A DNA stretch of 24,252 bases from DASUZD01 sp036377055 (lineage in GTDB: Bacteria; Actinomycetota; Thermoleophilia; Gaiellales; Gaiellaceae). Positions 1 to 7,699 of the stretch are shown one piece after another; the stretch's first letter is position 1; the number at the start of each line of letters is the position of its first letter. A program made the translations under genes and the position numbers. Under the pieces are notes generated by a model. That model searched no databases. It was not told the DNA's origin and saw nothing but the letters and a program-made list of their open reading frames with translations. The DNA lies in the NCBI GenBank assembly GCA_036377055.1, contig DASUZD010000280.1, positions 1 to 24,252 of the forward strand, written 5' to 3'.

Positions 1-414
1 GTGCTCTGGAACGGAGGAATCAGCTTCGGCGGCGTCCTCGCCTTCATCTTCGCCGACCTGATCATCCTGCCGATCCTGCACATCTACAGGAAGTACTACG
101 GCTGGAGAATGGCCGCCTTCCTGTTCGTCACGTTCTACGTCACGATGGTCGCCGCCGGGCTGATCGTCGAATTCGTCTTCCAGGGCGCCGGGATCGAACG
201 CACCGCCCGAAACGCCAAGGTCATGGAAGCAAGCGTCGCCTGGAACTACACGACCGTCCTCAACATCATCTTTCTCTCACTCGCCGCGGTCCTCATCTGG
301 CGCTACTTCCGCTACGGCGGCGGCTGGAAGATGCTCAAGATGATGAAAGCTCCGATGCCACGGAGATCGTTGCCCTCCCAGCACGGGCCGGATTACCCGC
401 AGCCCGCGCAGTAG
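1..414 (+). CDS. YraQ/ArsP-like permease, C-terminal fragment
   Basis: This is the 3' end of a membrane permease; the start lies outside the window. The first codon shown is GTG but is most likely an internal valine, because the reading frame opens inside a conserved-looking segment (VLWNGGISFGGV, then FADLIILPIL and IYRKYYG) that recalls the C-terminal half of the YraQ/DUF318/ArsP permease family. About 137 residues remain, with hydrophobic segments near residues 8-28, 38-60 and 85-102, then a basic, proline-rich cytoplasmic tail. Family members are proposed exporters of organoarsenicals or other small substrates; no substrate can be assigned here. The next gene starts about 50 bases downstream on the same strand but is functionally unrelated. 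Family assignment is from recalled sequence style. Confidence 0.75.
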   Translation: MLWNGGISFGGVLAFIFADLIILPILHIYRKYYGWRMAAFLFVTFYVTMVAAGLIVEFVFQGAGIERTARNAKVMEASVAWNYTTVLNIIFLSLAAVLIWRYFRYGGGWKMLKMMKAPMPRRSLPSQHGPDYPQPAQ

Positions 415-464
415 ACGACACCACCGTGGGGCGAAAGGCCTAGGTCCGGTCGGCCTTCGGACGG

Positions 465-1703
465 ATGGTCGCGGCACCGCTCGCGGCGTATCGTTCGGCG
501 CAGAGGCGGATGGCCTTCGACTGCCCCACCTGCGGATCCGAGAGCCCTGCGTTCCGCGCGGTGAGCGAGGTCGTGCACGCGATCGCGTCGGAGCGGAGCC
601 TGGAGCGCGTCCTCCACCGGCTCGCGGACGCCGCGCGCGAGCTCGTCGCGGCGCGCTATGCGGCGATCGGCGTTCCGGACGGTGAAGGCGGCTTCGCGAG
701 CTTCATCACCTCCGGGATGACGGACAAGCAGTACGACGCGATCGGCGAGCTGCCGCGGCAGCACGGCCTGCTCGGCGCGATGCTCGAGAGTGCAGAGCCG
801 GTGCGGATGCCGGACATCTCGCAGCACGAGCGCTTCGAGGGCTGGCCCGCGGCGCATCCGAACATGCGCTCGTTCCTCGGCGTGCCGATCGTGTCGCACG
901 ACGAGGTGATCGGCGCCTTCTACTTGACCGACAAGAAGGGCGGCCGCCGGGTCCTCTTCACCGACGGCGACCAGCAGCTGATCGAGACTTTCGCCGCACA
1001 TGCGGCGGTCGCGATCGAGAACGCGCGCCTCGCCGAGCGGAGCCGCGAGCTGACCGTCGTGGAGGAGCGAAACCGGCTCGCGCGCGACCTCCACGACGCC
1101 GTCAACCAGAGCCTGTTCAGCGTGACGCTCACGGCCGACGCCGCCGCGCTGCTCGTCGACGTCGACCCCGAGCGCGCGAAGGAGCAGCTCCAGGCCGTGC
1201 GCGACCTAGCGCGGGGCGCGATGGACGAGCTGCGCTCGGTGATCTTCGAGCTGCGGCCCGGCGACGTCGCAGCGGACGGGCTCGCGGAGACGCTGCGGAA
1301 GCACGTCGACGTCCTCCGGCGCGTCCACGACGTCGAGATCGACGTCGACCTGGACGGCGCGGCACGGCTGCGCCCGCTCGGTGCGCGCGACGCCGTCGCG
1401 GAGCGCGAGATCTTCCGGATCGCGCAGGAGGCGATCGGCAACGCGCTGAAGCACTCCGGCGCGGAGCACGTCTCCGTTCGGCTCGCGGCGCGAGACCATC
1501 ACGTGCTGCTGGCGGTCGCGGACGACGGCTCCGGTTTCGACCCGGCGGGCCGGCAGGCACAAAGGCGGCTCGGCCTCGTCTCGATGCGGGAGCGGGCCGA
1601 GGCGATCGGCGGCGAGCTGAGCATCGAGTCGGCGGAGGGCGCGGGGACGACGGTCTCTCTGGAGGTTGGGCTTGGCGGGCGAGATCCGCGTTCTGATCGC
1701 TGA
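465..1703 (+). CDS. GAF-domain sensor histidine kinase, NarL/DesK type
   Basis: Cytosolic sensor kinase of 412 residues. A GAF domain spans about residues 45-190. A HisKA_3 dimerisation region follows, with phosphoacceptor His210 in ERNRLARDLHDAVNQSL. The HATPase_c domain covers about 310-400, with N box (EAIGNALKHSG, Asn326), G1 (DDGSGFDP) and G2 (LGLVSMRERA). No membrane segment is visible, so the signal is probably sensed by the GAF domain. A small CPTCG motif lies at residues 20-24. An alternative ATG at 510 (MAFDCPTCG) has a GAGG just upstream and would remove 15 non-conserved residues; neither start has a strong ribosome site. The gene overlaps the next one (receiver-cyclase) by about 32 bases, and a second response regulator follows, so the kinase probably phosphorylates one or both. 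Confidence 0.93.
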   Translation: MVAAPLAAYRSAQRRMAFDCPTCGSESPAFRAVSEVVHAIASERSLERVLHRLADAARELVAARYAAIGVPDGEGGFASFITSGMTDKQYDAIGELPRQHGLLGAMLESAEPVRMPDISQHERFEGWPAAHPNMRSFLGVPIVSHDEVIGAFYLTDKKGGRRVLFTDGDQQLIETFAAHAAVAIENARLAERSRELTVVEERNRLARDLHDAVNQSLFSVTLTADAAALLVDVDPERAKEQLQAVRDLARGAMDELRSVIFELRPGDVAADGLAETLRKHVDVLRRVHDVEIDVDLDGAARLRPLGARDAVAEREIFRIAQEAIGNALKHSGAEHVSVRLAARDHHVLLAVADDGSGFDPAGRQAQRRLGLVSMRERAEAIGGELSIESAEGAGTTVSLEVGLGGRDPRSDR

Positions 1704-2604
1704 CGACCACGCGGTCGTGCGGCAGGGCCTGCGCGTATTCCTCGACCTCGTGCCTGACGTCGAGGTCGTCGGCGAGGCGGAGAACGGCCTCGAGGCGATC
1801 GAGCAGGTGAGGGCGCTCCGGCCGGACGTTGTCGTCATGGACATGGTCATGCCGCAGATGGACGGCATCGCGGCGACGAAGAAGCTCCGCGAGGAGCAGC
1901 CCGCGGTGCAGGTGCTCGCGCTCTCGAGCTTCACCGACGACGACCGGGTCCTGCCGGCGCTCGGCGCCGGAGCGGGCGGCTTCCTGACGAAGGGCACGAA
2001 CCCGGCCGAGATCGCCGAGGCGATTCGAAAGGTCCACCGCGGCGAGCCCGTCCTCTGCGCCGAGGCGACGCGGCGCGTGTTGCACCGCCTCTACGCCGAA
2101 CGCGCCAGACCGGAAGGCACGGTCACGGTCCTGTTCACCGACATCGAGGGCTCGACGCGGCTCCTGGAGGAGCTCGGCGACGCGCGGGCTCGCGAGCTCT
2201 TCCGCGCCCACGACGCCCTCGTCCGCGACTCGATCGACCGCGCCGAAGGCGTCGAGGTCGAGCGCGAGGGCGACGCGTTCATGATCGCGTTCTCGAGCGC
2301 TCGGCGCGCAATCCAGTGTGCGCTCGACATCCAGCGCACGCTCGCGCGGAGCGACCTTCCGCTGCGCGTCCGCGCCGGGCTCAACACCGGCGAGGTGATC
2401 GCGGAGGAACACGGCTACTTCGGACGGTCCGTCTTCGTCGCGTCTCGCATCGCGGGCACCGCCGCCGGCGGCGAGATCCTCGTCTCGGAGCTGACCCGCA
2501 ACCTCGTCGACGCCGACGGAGTGGGCTTCCGCGACCGCGGGCCGCACGTGCTCAAGGGCCTCAAGGGAACGTACCGGCTGTACGAGGCCGAGTGGACGGA
2601 GTGA
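1672..2604 (+). CDS. Response regulator: receiver fused to class III adenylate/guanylate cyclase domain
   Basis: 310 residues if translation begins at TTG 1672, which has GGAGG at 1661-1665 with 6-base spacing; the TTG at 1666 abuts that site and is less likely. The receiver domain (about 5-122) has the acidic pair D11/D12, phosphoacceptor Asp57 in VVMDMVMPQMDG and Lys107. The cyclase homology domain (about 150-306) has the metal-binding Asp157 in FTDIEGS and Asp201 in EGDAF. The purine-specifying lysine position is Glu197, and the transition-state Asn position is Phe255, while Arg259 is kept. Activity, and ATP versus GTP use, are therefore uncertain. The linker CAEATRRVLHRL resembles the linker of the next regulator, suggesting that the two genes arose by duplication and the DNA-binding output was exchanged for a cyclase domain. 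It overlaps the kinase gene upstream and the next regulator by GTGA. Confidence 0.9.
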   Translation: MAGEIRVLIADDHAVVRQGLRVFLDLVPDVEVVGEAENGLEAIEQVRALRPDVVVMDMVMPQMDGIAATKKLREEQPAVQVLALSSFTDDDRVLPALGAGAGGFLTKGTNPAEIAEAIRKVHRGEPVLCAEATRRVLHRLYAERARPEGTVTVLFTDIEGSTRLLEELGDARARELFRAHDALVRDSIDRAEGVEVEREGDAFMIAFSSARRAIQCALDIQRTLARSDLPLRVRAGLNTGEVIAEEHGYFGRSVFVASRIAGTAAGGEILVSELTRNLVDADGVGFRDRGPHVLKGLKGTYRLYEAEWTE

Positions 2605-3230
2605 CGATCCTGATCGCGGACGACCACCCGGTCGTCCGGCGCGGCCTGCGCACGTACCTCGACCTCCAGGACGGCTTCGCGGTGGTCGGCGAGGCCACGA
2701 CCGGCGCCGAGGCGGTCGCGAAGGTCGAGGAGCTTCTCCCGGACGTCGTCCTGATGGACCTGGTCATGCCGGACCTGGACGGGATCGAGGCGTCGCGGCG
2801 CATCCGCGACCTGAGCCCGTCCACGAAGGTGATCGTGCTGACGAGCTACGCGGACGACGACAAGATCTTCCCGGCGATCAAGGCGGGCGCCGCCGCGTAC
2901 CTGCTGAAGGACGTCGAGCCGCACGAGATCGCCGAGGGGATCCGACGCGTCCAGAGCGGCGACGCGCTGCTCCATCCGAAGATCGCCGCGCGCGTGATGC
3001 GCGAGGTCACCGAGCGGAGGGACGAGAACGACGTGCTGACGGCGCGAGAGCTCGACGTGCTGCGTGCGCTCGCGCGAGGCCTGTCGAACAAGGCGATCGC
3101 GGCCGAGCTCGTCGTCTCCGAGAAGACGGTCAAGACGCACGTGAGCAACATCCTCGCCAAGCTCCACCTCGCCGACCGGACGCAGGCCGCGCTCTACGCG
3201 GTGCGCGAGCGGCTCGTCGAGCTGGAGTAG
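2601..3230 (+). CDS. NarL/LuxR-family response regulator
   Basis: DNA-binding response regulator of 209 residues. The receiver domain (about 2-118) has Asp7/Asp8, phosphoacceptor Asp53 in VVLMDLVMPDLDG, Thr81 and Lys103 in YLLKD. The LuxR-type helix-turn-helix (about 145-205) shows LTARELDVL, the GLSNKAIAAEL helix and the recognition region SEKTVKTHVSNIL. The start is GTG 2601, which overlaps the upstream TGA as GTGA, the usual sign of translational coupling. An open frame continues further upstream but has no conserved protein there. The receiver is clearly a close paralogue of the receiver in the preceding gene. Probable role: transcriptional output of the GAF kinase encoded two genes upstream. 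Target genes are not evident. Confidence 0.95.
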   Translation: MTILIADDHPVVRRGLRTYLDLQDGFAVVGEATTGAEAVAKVEELLPDVVLMDLVMPDLDGIEASRRIRDLSPSTKVIVLTSYADDDKIFPAIKAGAAAYLLKDVEPHEIAEGIRRVQSGDALLHPKIAARVMREVTERRDENDVLTARELDVLRALARGLSNKAIAAELVVSEKTVKTHVSNILAKLHLADRTQAALYAVRERLVELE

Positions 3231-3250
3231 CGGGTAGGTCTCGTGACGGA

Positions 3251-3272
3251 GGCGAAAGATCCGCCCTTCGCC
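3251..3272 (+). terminator. Candidate hairpin after response regulator gene
   Basis: Inverted repeat GGCGAA (3251-3256) and TTCGCC (3267-3272) with a 10-base loop, 20 bases after the response regulator stop. No T-run follows, so termination is only possible, not shown. Confidence 0.3.
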
Positions 3273-3313
3273 CGATGGCGCCGGCGCGCCGTGCCCTTAC
3301 GCTCCCTGAGCGC

Positions 3314-5065
3314 ATGACCGAGACGCTGACCGACCAGTTCGTCGAGGTAGCGAGCCTCGCGGACCTCCGCGCCGCGGGGCGGCTCGTCGTCCACGCAGGC
3401 GGCCACACGCTCGCGCTGTTCGTCGACGGCGAGGACGTGCGCGCGGTCGACAACCGCTGCCCGCACATGGGCTTCCCGCTGCACCGCGCCTCGCTTGCCG
3501 ACGGCATCCTCACCTGCCACTGGCACCACGCGCGGTTCGACCTGTGCAGCGGCGGCACGTTCGACCAGTGGGCCGGCGACCTGCGCACGTTCCCGGTCGA
3601 GCTTCGAAACGGCTCCGTCTTCGTGGACGTGTCGCCGCCGGCCGATCCGGCCGCGCGCGAGCGGCGTCGCCTGCGAGTCGGGCTCGAGCGCAACATCGCA
3701 CTCGTGGTCGCGAAGGCGACGATCGCTCTGCTGGAAGCCGATCCGACCGGCGTCGAGCCGTTTCGCTCCGGACTCGACTTCGGAGTCGAGCGCCGCGGCG
3801 AGGGCTGGTTCCGCGGGCTGACGACGCTCTCGTGCCTGATGAATCTCGTGCCGCGGCTCGACGACGTCGACCGCGACCTCGCGCTCTACCACGGGCTTGC
3901 CGACGTCGCCTCCGACTCCGCCGACGGGCCGCCGCGGTTCCCGCTCGCCCCGCTTCCGTCGGACGAGGTCGAGCCGGACCGACTTGCGACGTGGTTCCGG
4001 CGCTTCGTCGAGGTCCGCGACGCCGAGGGCGCCGAGCGCGCGCTCGTCTCGGCCGTGCGCGCCGGCGCGTCACCGGCGGCGCTCGCGGACATGCTCTTCG
4101 CGGCCGCGACCGACCACCGCTACCTCGACGACGGACACACGCTCGACTTCGTGAACAAGGCGCTCGAGGCGCTCGACGTCGCCGGCTGGGAGCGAGCCGA
4201 GCGCGTGCTCGCGAGCCTCCCGACCCAGCTCGCATTCGCGGAGCGAAGGGAGGAGGCGAACGCCTGGCGCCATCCGATCGACCTCGTCGCGCTCGTCGAG
4301 GACGCCTTCGAGCGGCTCCCGGACGCGCTCGCCGCCGGCGTCGCCCTCCGCGGCAGCTGGGAGGGTCGTCGCGCTCTGGTCGAGACGGTGCTGGCCGACG
4401 ACCCGGCCGCGGCCGTCGAGGCTCTCCTCGCGGCGCTGCGGGAAGGCGCGACGGAGGTCGAGCTCGCCTCCGCCGTCGCCTTCGCCGCCGTGACCCGGAT
4501 CGCCCGCTTCCACACGAGCAACGAGTTCGGCGACTGGGACACGGCGCTGCACACGTTCACGTTCGCGAACGCGGTCGAGCAGGGCCTGCGCCGCTCGCCT
4601 TCGCCGGAGCTCCTGCGCGGCGTCTTCGACGCGGCGATGAGCGTCCATCTCGACCGCTTCCTCAACGTGCCGCCCGCGCGGCTGCCGCGCGCCGCGCCAC
4701 ACGGCGATCCCGGCGCGCTGCTCGGCGACCTGCCGGCGCTCCTCGACCGCCAGCAGCAGGTGGACGAGGCGGCTGTGCTGGTCGCGGGCTTTCTCGCCGC
4801 AGGAGGCGAGCCGGACCGCCTCGTAGCCGCACTCGGAGCCGGGCTCCTCCGCGAGGACCGCAACTTCCACACGATCCAGTGCGTCGAGGCCGCCGCGCGT
4901 CAGCACGAGCTGCTGCGCGGGACCGACGACGCGGCGCTGCCGCTCGTCGCCGCCGCGCGCTATTTCGCCGCCCATGCGACGACGCCGCGATCGCAGCTCC
5001 AGACGTTCGAGATCGCGCGCCGCCTCCACCGCGGGGAGCGGCTCTACGAGGACGCGGCCGGCTGA
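3314..5065 (+). CDS. Rieske [2Fe-2S] protein with long uncharacterised helical C-terminal region
   Basis: 583 residues from ATG 3314; an ATG 13 codons upstream (3275) is possible but adds only a basic, non-conserved stretch. Neither has a clear ribosome site. An N-terminal Rieske domain (about 8-107) carries both cluster motifs: Cys49-Pro-His51 in RCPHMGFPL and Cys68-His-Trp-His71 in CHWHHARFD. The remaining roughly 470 residues are predicted mostly helical, without membrane segments or a signal peptide. They contain several His-rich stretches of unknown role: DHRYLDDGHTLDF (about 266), FHTSNEFGDWDTALHTF (about 397), MSVHLDRFLNVP (about 441) and NFHTIQCVEAA (about 517). The domain order differs from ring-hydroxylating dioxygenases, whose catalytic domain has a recognisable His/His/Asp site. 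Probably a soluble redox protein; substrate unknown. Its 3' end overlaps the convergent propeller gene by 22 bases. Confidence 0.85.
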   Translation: MTETLTDQFVEVASLADLRAAGRLVVHAGGHTLALFVDGEDVRAVDNRCPHMGFPLHRASLADGILTCHWHHARFDLCSGGTFDQWAGDLRTFPVELRNGSVFVDVSPPADPAARERRRLRVGLERNIALVVAKATIALLEADPTGVEPFRSGLDFGVERRGEGWFRGLTTLSCLMNLVPRLDDVDRDLALYHGLADVASDSADGPPRFPLAPLPSDEVEPDRLATWFRRFVEVRDAEGAERALVSAVRAGASPAALADMLFAAATDHRYLDDGHTLDFVNKALEALDVAGWERAERVLASLPTQLAFAERREEANAWRHPIDLVALVEDAFERLPDALAAGVALRGSWEGRRALVETVLADDPAAAVEALLAALREGATEVELASAVAFAAVTRIARFHTSNEFGDWDTALHTFTFANAVEQGLRRSPSPELLRGVFDAAMSVHLDRFLNVPPARLPRAAPHGDPGALLGDLPALLDRQQQVDEAAVLVAGFLAAGGEPDRLVAALGAGLLREDRNFHTIQCVEAAARQHELLRGTDDAALPLVAAARYFAAHATTPRSQLQTFEIARRLHRGERLYEDAAG

Positions 5066-7083
5066 TACCACGCCGCGAGGTCGTTCCAGTCGTGGTAGCC
5101 GTAGTAGCCGAGGCCGCCGCTGATCCTCGCGAAGGGGCCGCGCCGCTTGCCGCTCGCGACGTCGACTAGGTAGAGCATCGCGGTCGCGTTCGTCCGCGCA
5201 GCGTGGTGTAGGTACAAGATCCATCGCCCGTCGCGTGACCAGCGGGGCTGCTCGTCGGAGGCGCCGTCGCCGGGCTTCCCGACCAGCAGGCGCCACGCCT
5301 TGTTCTCGATCAGCCGGATCGAGCGCTCGGCCGAGTCGAACCGCCCTTCGTCTCGATTCGGCGTGACCGTGGCGGCGATGTGGCTGCCATCGGGGGAGCA
5401 CGTCGCCGCGTACCAGCTCTCGCGCCGGTCGGGCGAGACCCTCCTCGGGCTCCACGACGGCGGCACCGCGACGTCGATGCGCTTGTGCGCGCTGACGTAG
5501 CGATCGAAGCCGGCCGAGACGACGGTCGTCGCGCCGCAGTCCTGGACGAAGTCCGCCGCCGTGAGCACGTGCGGCTCGACCTGGATCGCGCGGCCGCCCG
5601 TGCGCCGAATCGCCCAGAGCGGCAGGCCGTCGGCTGCGATCGAGCTCGAGCGGTAGGTGTCGGTCTGGAAGAGGATCCACTCGCCGTCGATCGCCCAGCG
5701 CTCGCCGGTGGGCGGTCCGACCCGGCCGAGCGGCGTTGGCGACTGCCAGATCCGCGTCCGCCTGCCAGTCGCGAGGTCGAGGACCCAGAGCGAGCCTCGT
5801 CGCCCTTGCGCGACCAGCCGCGTGCCGGAGGGCTCGAGCGCGGCTGCCCCGACCGCGAATCCCCGCGGAAGCAGCGGTCGTCCCGACGCGACCAGCACTC
5901 GACCGCGCACGTCGGCGATCAACGTCCGAGCGTGAGGCCGCCACTGGAGATTCGACGCGCCCACGCCGAACGGCCGGCACGTCGCGCCGCTCGCGGCCGC
6001 GACCAGCGTGTCGCCGACTGCGATCCAGCGGCCGTCCGGGCTCCAGCGAAGTGGCCGATCCCCGACGCGAGCGAGCTGCCTGTCCCTGCCGGACGTGAGC
6101 TCGACGACGCGGAGTGCGCCCCCGCGCCGATACGCGACCGCGCCGAGACGGCCGGGCCGGAACGGCCGCGCGGACGGGCACGTGTCCGGCCAGAGCCGCC
6201 GCGCGAAGCGGGCGTCGGCGAAACGGGCGCTACCCGGGTAGAGCAGGACGTGGCCGTCCCAGCTCACCTTCGCGACGGCCACGTTCAGCGGGTCGCCTCG
6301 CGCCGCGCCCCGCGGCCGGACGAGCACGCGACCGACGCGGTCCCAGCGCGCTCGCAGGTTCGTGCAGAAGAACTCGCGGCGGCGCCGGTCGAGCCGGAGG
6401 TCGCAGCGCGACTTGTAGCCGCCGGTGATCGACTGCCAGCGCCACCCGATCCCGTAGAGCCCGCCGGGCGCGCGCACGAGGTAGAAGGGCTGCCGCTGCA
6501 CGCTGACGCGCGTGAACGACCCAACCGGGTAGCGCTGCACGCGCTCGAGAACCGTGAAGCCGTAGCCGACGGTCTCCCCGGGGCGCAGCCGCGGGAACGC
6601 GAGCGACGAGACGACCCCCGCGAGCCGGGCGCGCAGCTCCGCCGGCGCGCGGGAGCCGATCCAGACGTACGCGAGGTAGTTCCGGCCGTCCGCAGTCACG
6701 GGCTGGGGCCGGGCATTCGGGAAGTCCGAGAGCCGAAGCGGAAACGGCGTCTCCGGCCGCTCGACGTCAGGGGCCGGGCCGCCCTCCTGGCTCACGATCC
6801 GGAACGCGACTCCGTCCGACGGGAAGGCGCCGTCGCGGTCGCGAGGCGGGTCGAGGCGCAGCCAGGCGCCGCTCGACGTGGAACCGGTTCGGACCGCCCT
6901 GCGGGGCGCGAAGCTCGCGATCGTGACCTCGGAGACGTCGATTCGCAGGCGCGCAGCCGATCGCTCGAGGTGCAACGTGCGCGGGTAGGTCAGCGACCAG
7001 CCGGCCGGGTCGACGTAGCGCGTCGCGTCTCTCGGCCCGGCGACGAGCGCGACGGCGATCGCCGCAAGCAGGAGTCGCGCCAT
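5044..7083 (-). CDS. Exported TolB-like beta-propeller protein
   Basis: 679 residues from ATG 7083 (a GTG directly before it, at 7086, is equivalent). A short hydrophobic N-terminus (MARLLLAAIAVALVAG) looks like a signal peptide, so the protein is probably secreted or surface-bound. About residues 20-220 form a domain of unknown type with two cysteines that could pair (YKSRCDLRL and REFFCTNL). The remainder shows TolB/WD40-like propeller blades with the typical W/S-P-D-G turns: LRWSPDGRWIAVGD (about 345), LQWRPHARTLIAD, ATCSPDGSHIAATV (about 580) and PRWSRDGRWILYLHH (about 630). No catalytic motif was recognised. It lies 37 bases downstream of a small membrane protein gene and is probably co-transcribed with it. 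Confidence 0.8.
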   Translation of the reverse strand: MARLLLAAIAVALVAGPRDATRYVDPAGWSLTYPRTLHLERSAARLRIDVSEVTIASFAPRRAVRTGSTSSGAWLRLDPPRDRDGAFPSDGVAFRIVSQEGGPAPDVERPETPFPLRLSDFPNARPQPVTADGRNYLAYVWIGSRAPAELRARLAGVVSSLAFPRLRPGETVGYGFTVLERVQRYPVGSFTRVSVQRQPFYLVRAPGGLYGIGWRWQSITGGYKSRCDLRLDRRRREFFCTNLRARWDRVGRVLVRPRGAARGDPLNVAVAKVSWDGHVLLYPGSARFADARFARRLWPDTCPSARPFRPGRLGAVAYRRGGALRVVELTSGRDRQLARVGDRPLRWSPDGRWIAVGDTLVAAASGATCRPFGVGASNLQWRPHARTLIADVRGRVLVASGRPLLPRGFAVGAAALEPSGTRLVAQGRRGSLWVLDLATGRRTRIWQSPTPLGRVGPPTGERWAIDGEWILFQTDTYRSSSIAADGLPLWAIRRTGGRAIQVEPHVLTAADFVQDCGATTVVSAGFDRYVSAHKRIDVAVPPSWSPRRVSPDRRESWYAATCSPDGSHIAATVTPNRDEGRFDSAERSIRLIENKAWRLLVGKPGDGASDEQPRWSRDGRWILYLHHAARTNATAMLYLVDVASGKRRGPFARISGGLGYYGYHDWNDLAAWYQPAASS

Positions 7084-7120
7084 CACGCCGAGAGTACGGC
7101 GCGACGGTACTCGTTAGGTT

Positions 7121-7552
7121 CTAGCTTCCGCCGACGCCCGCAGCCGTCAGCAGGACGAGAATCACCGTCGTCACCGCCAGGAGCCCGTGCAGCGCCACGA
7201 TCGGCACCGGGAAATGCTGCTCCGGCGGCGTGTCGGGAGTCACTGCGTCAGGCGCGGGCCGCGCTTGGCGACGGCGAAGCCAGATCGCGAACATCGTCCA
7301 GCCGATCGCCGCGACCACGACCAGGATCGCGAAGGCGATCCACGCGAGCACGTCCTTGTCCTTCCAGACGTAGACGACCCAGACGACAAGGCCGGCTGCC
7401 GCGAGCAGGAAGTGACCGAGGATCATCGGCGGCCGGATGCGATTCCCGGCTTCGCGCGCCTGTCGCATGCCGCCGCGCGCCAGGTAGATCGAGAGCAAGA
7501 CGAAGCCGCCGCCAGCGGTCAGAACCCACGCGACAAGCGCCGCCCATTTCAT
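7121..7552 (-). CDS. Small four-helix membrane protein, unknown function
   Basis: 143 residues from ATG 7552 (MKWAALVAWVLTAGGG); the frame is open further upstream but that part is hydrophilic and lies in the divergent promoter region. Four hydrophobic segments are visible at about residues 4-21, 46-62, 69-86 and 118-138. A basic RRRQARPAPD stretch and a short loop separate segments three and four. The arrangement is like a small integral membrane protein in which a conserved H-F-L...W-V-V-Y-V-W-K core spans helices two to three. No family was recognised with confidence. The gene is divergent from the amidohydrolase gene and lies directly upstream of the propeller gene on the same strand. Confidence 0.75.
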   Translation of the reverse strand: MKWAALVAWVLTAGGGFVLLSIYLARGGMRQAREAGNRIRPPMILGHFLLAAAGLVVWVVYVWKDKDVLAWIAFAILVVVAAIGWTMFAIWLRRRQARPAPDAVTPDTPPEQHFPVPIVALHGLLAVTTVILVLLTAAGVGGS

Positions 7553-7634
7553 CGCTTGCCCCGTTCCCGGCCGATGAAGCGCGAAACAGGGATCAGTGCG
7601 CGGAGCAGAAACGCAATCGCTCATTTCGCCACTC

Positions 7635-7663
7635 TTTACGCAACGGCAGCGCGACCCTATTGT
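7635..7663 (+). promoter_or_regulatory. Candidate sigma70-type promoter for the amidohydrolase operon
   Basis: TTTACG (7635-7640) and TATTGT (7658-7663) are 17 bases apart; each matches the sigma70 consensus at 4 of 6 positions. They lie 37 bases before the proposed TTG start, in the intergenic stretch shared with the divergent membrane protein gene. Confidence 0.4.
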
Positions 7664-7699
7664 TCATACCTCGCGAGCAAGGTCCAGGAGGCGGCGGGA

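Noticed and set aside
435..457. Inverted repeat AAGGCC ... GGCCTT after the permease gene as a terminator
   Set aside because: Six-base arms with an 11-base loop and no T-run are expected by chance in this composition.
1129..2547. Minus-strand open frame of 472 codons opposite the kinase and cyclase genes
   Set aside because: The plus strand carries complete kinase, receiver and cyclase motifs; the antisense product is Arg/Ala-rich with no domain.
4070..6181. Minus-strand open frame of 703 codons across the Rieske gene and the propeller gene
   Set aside because: Arg-rich, no motifs, and it conflicts with the well-supported Rieske and propeller proteins.
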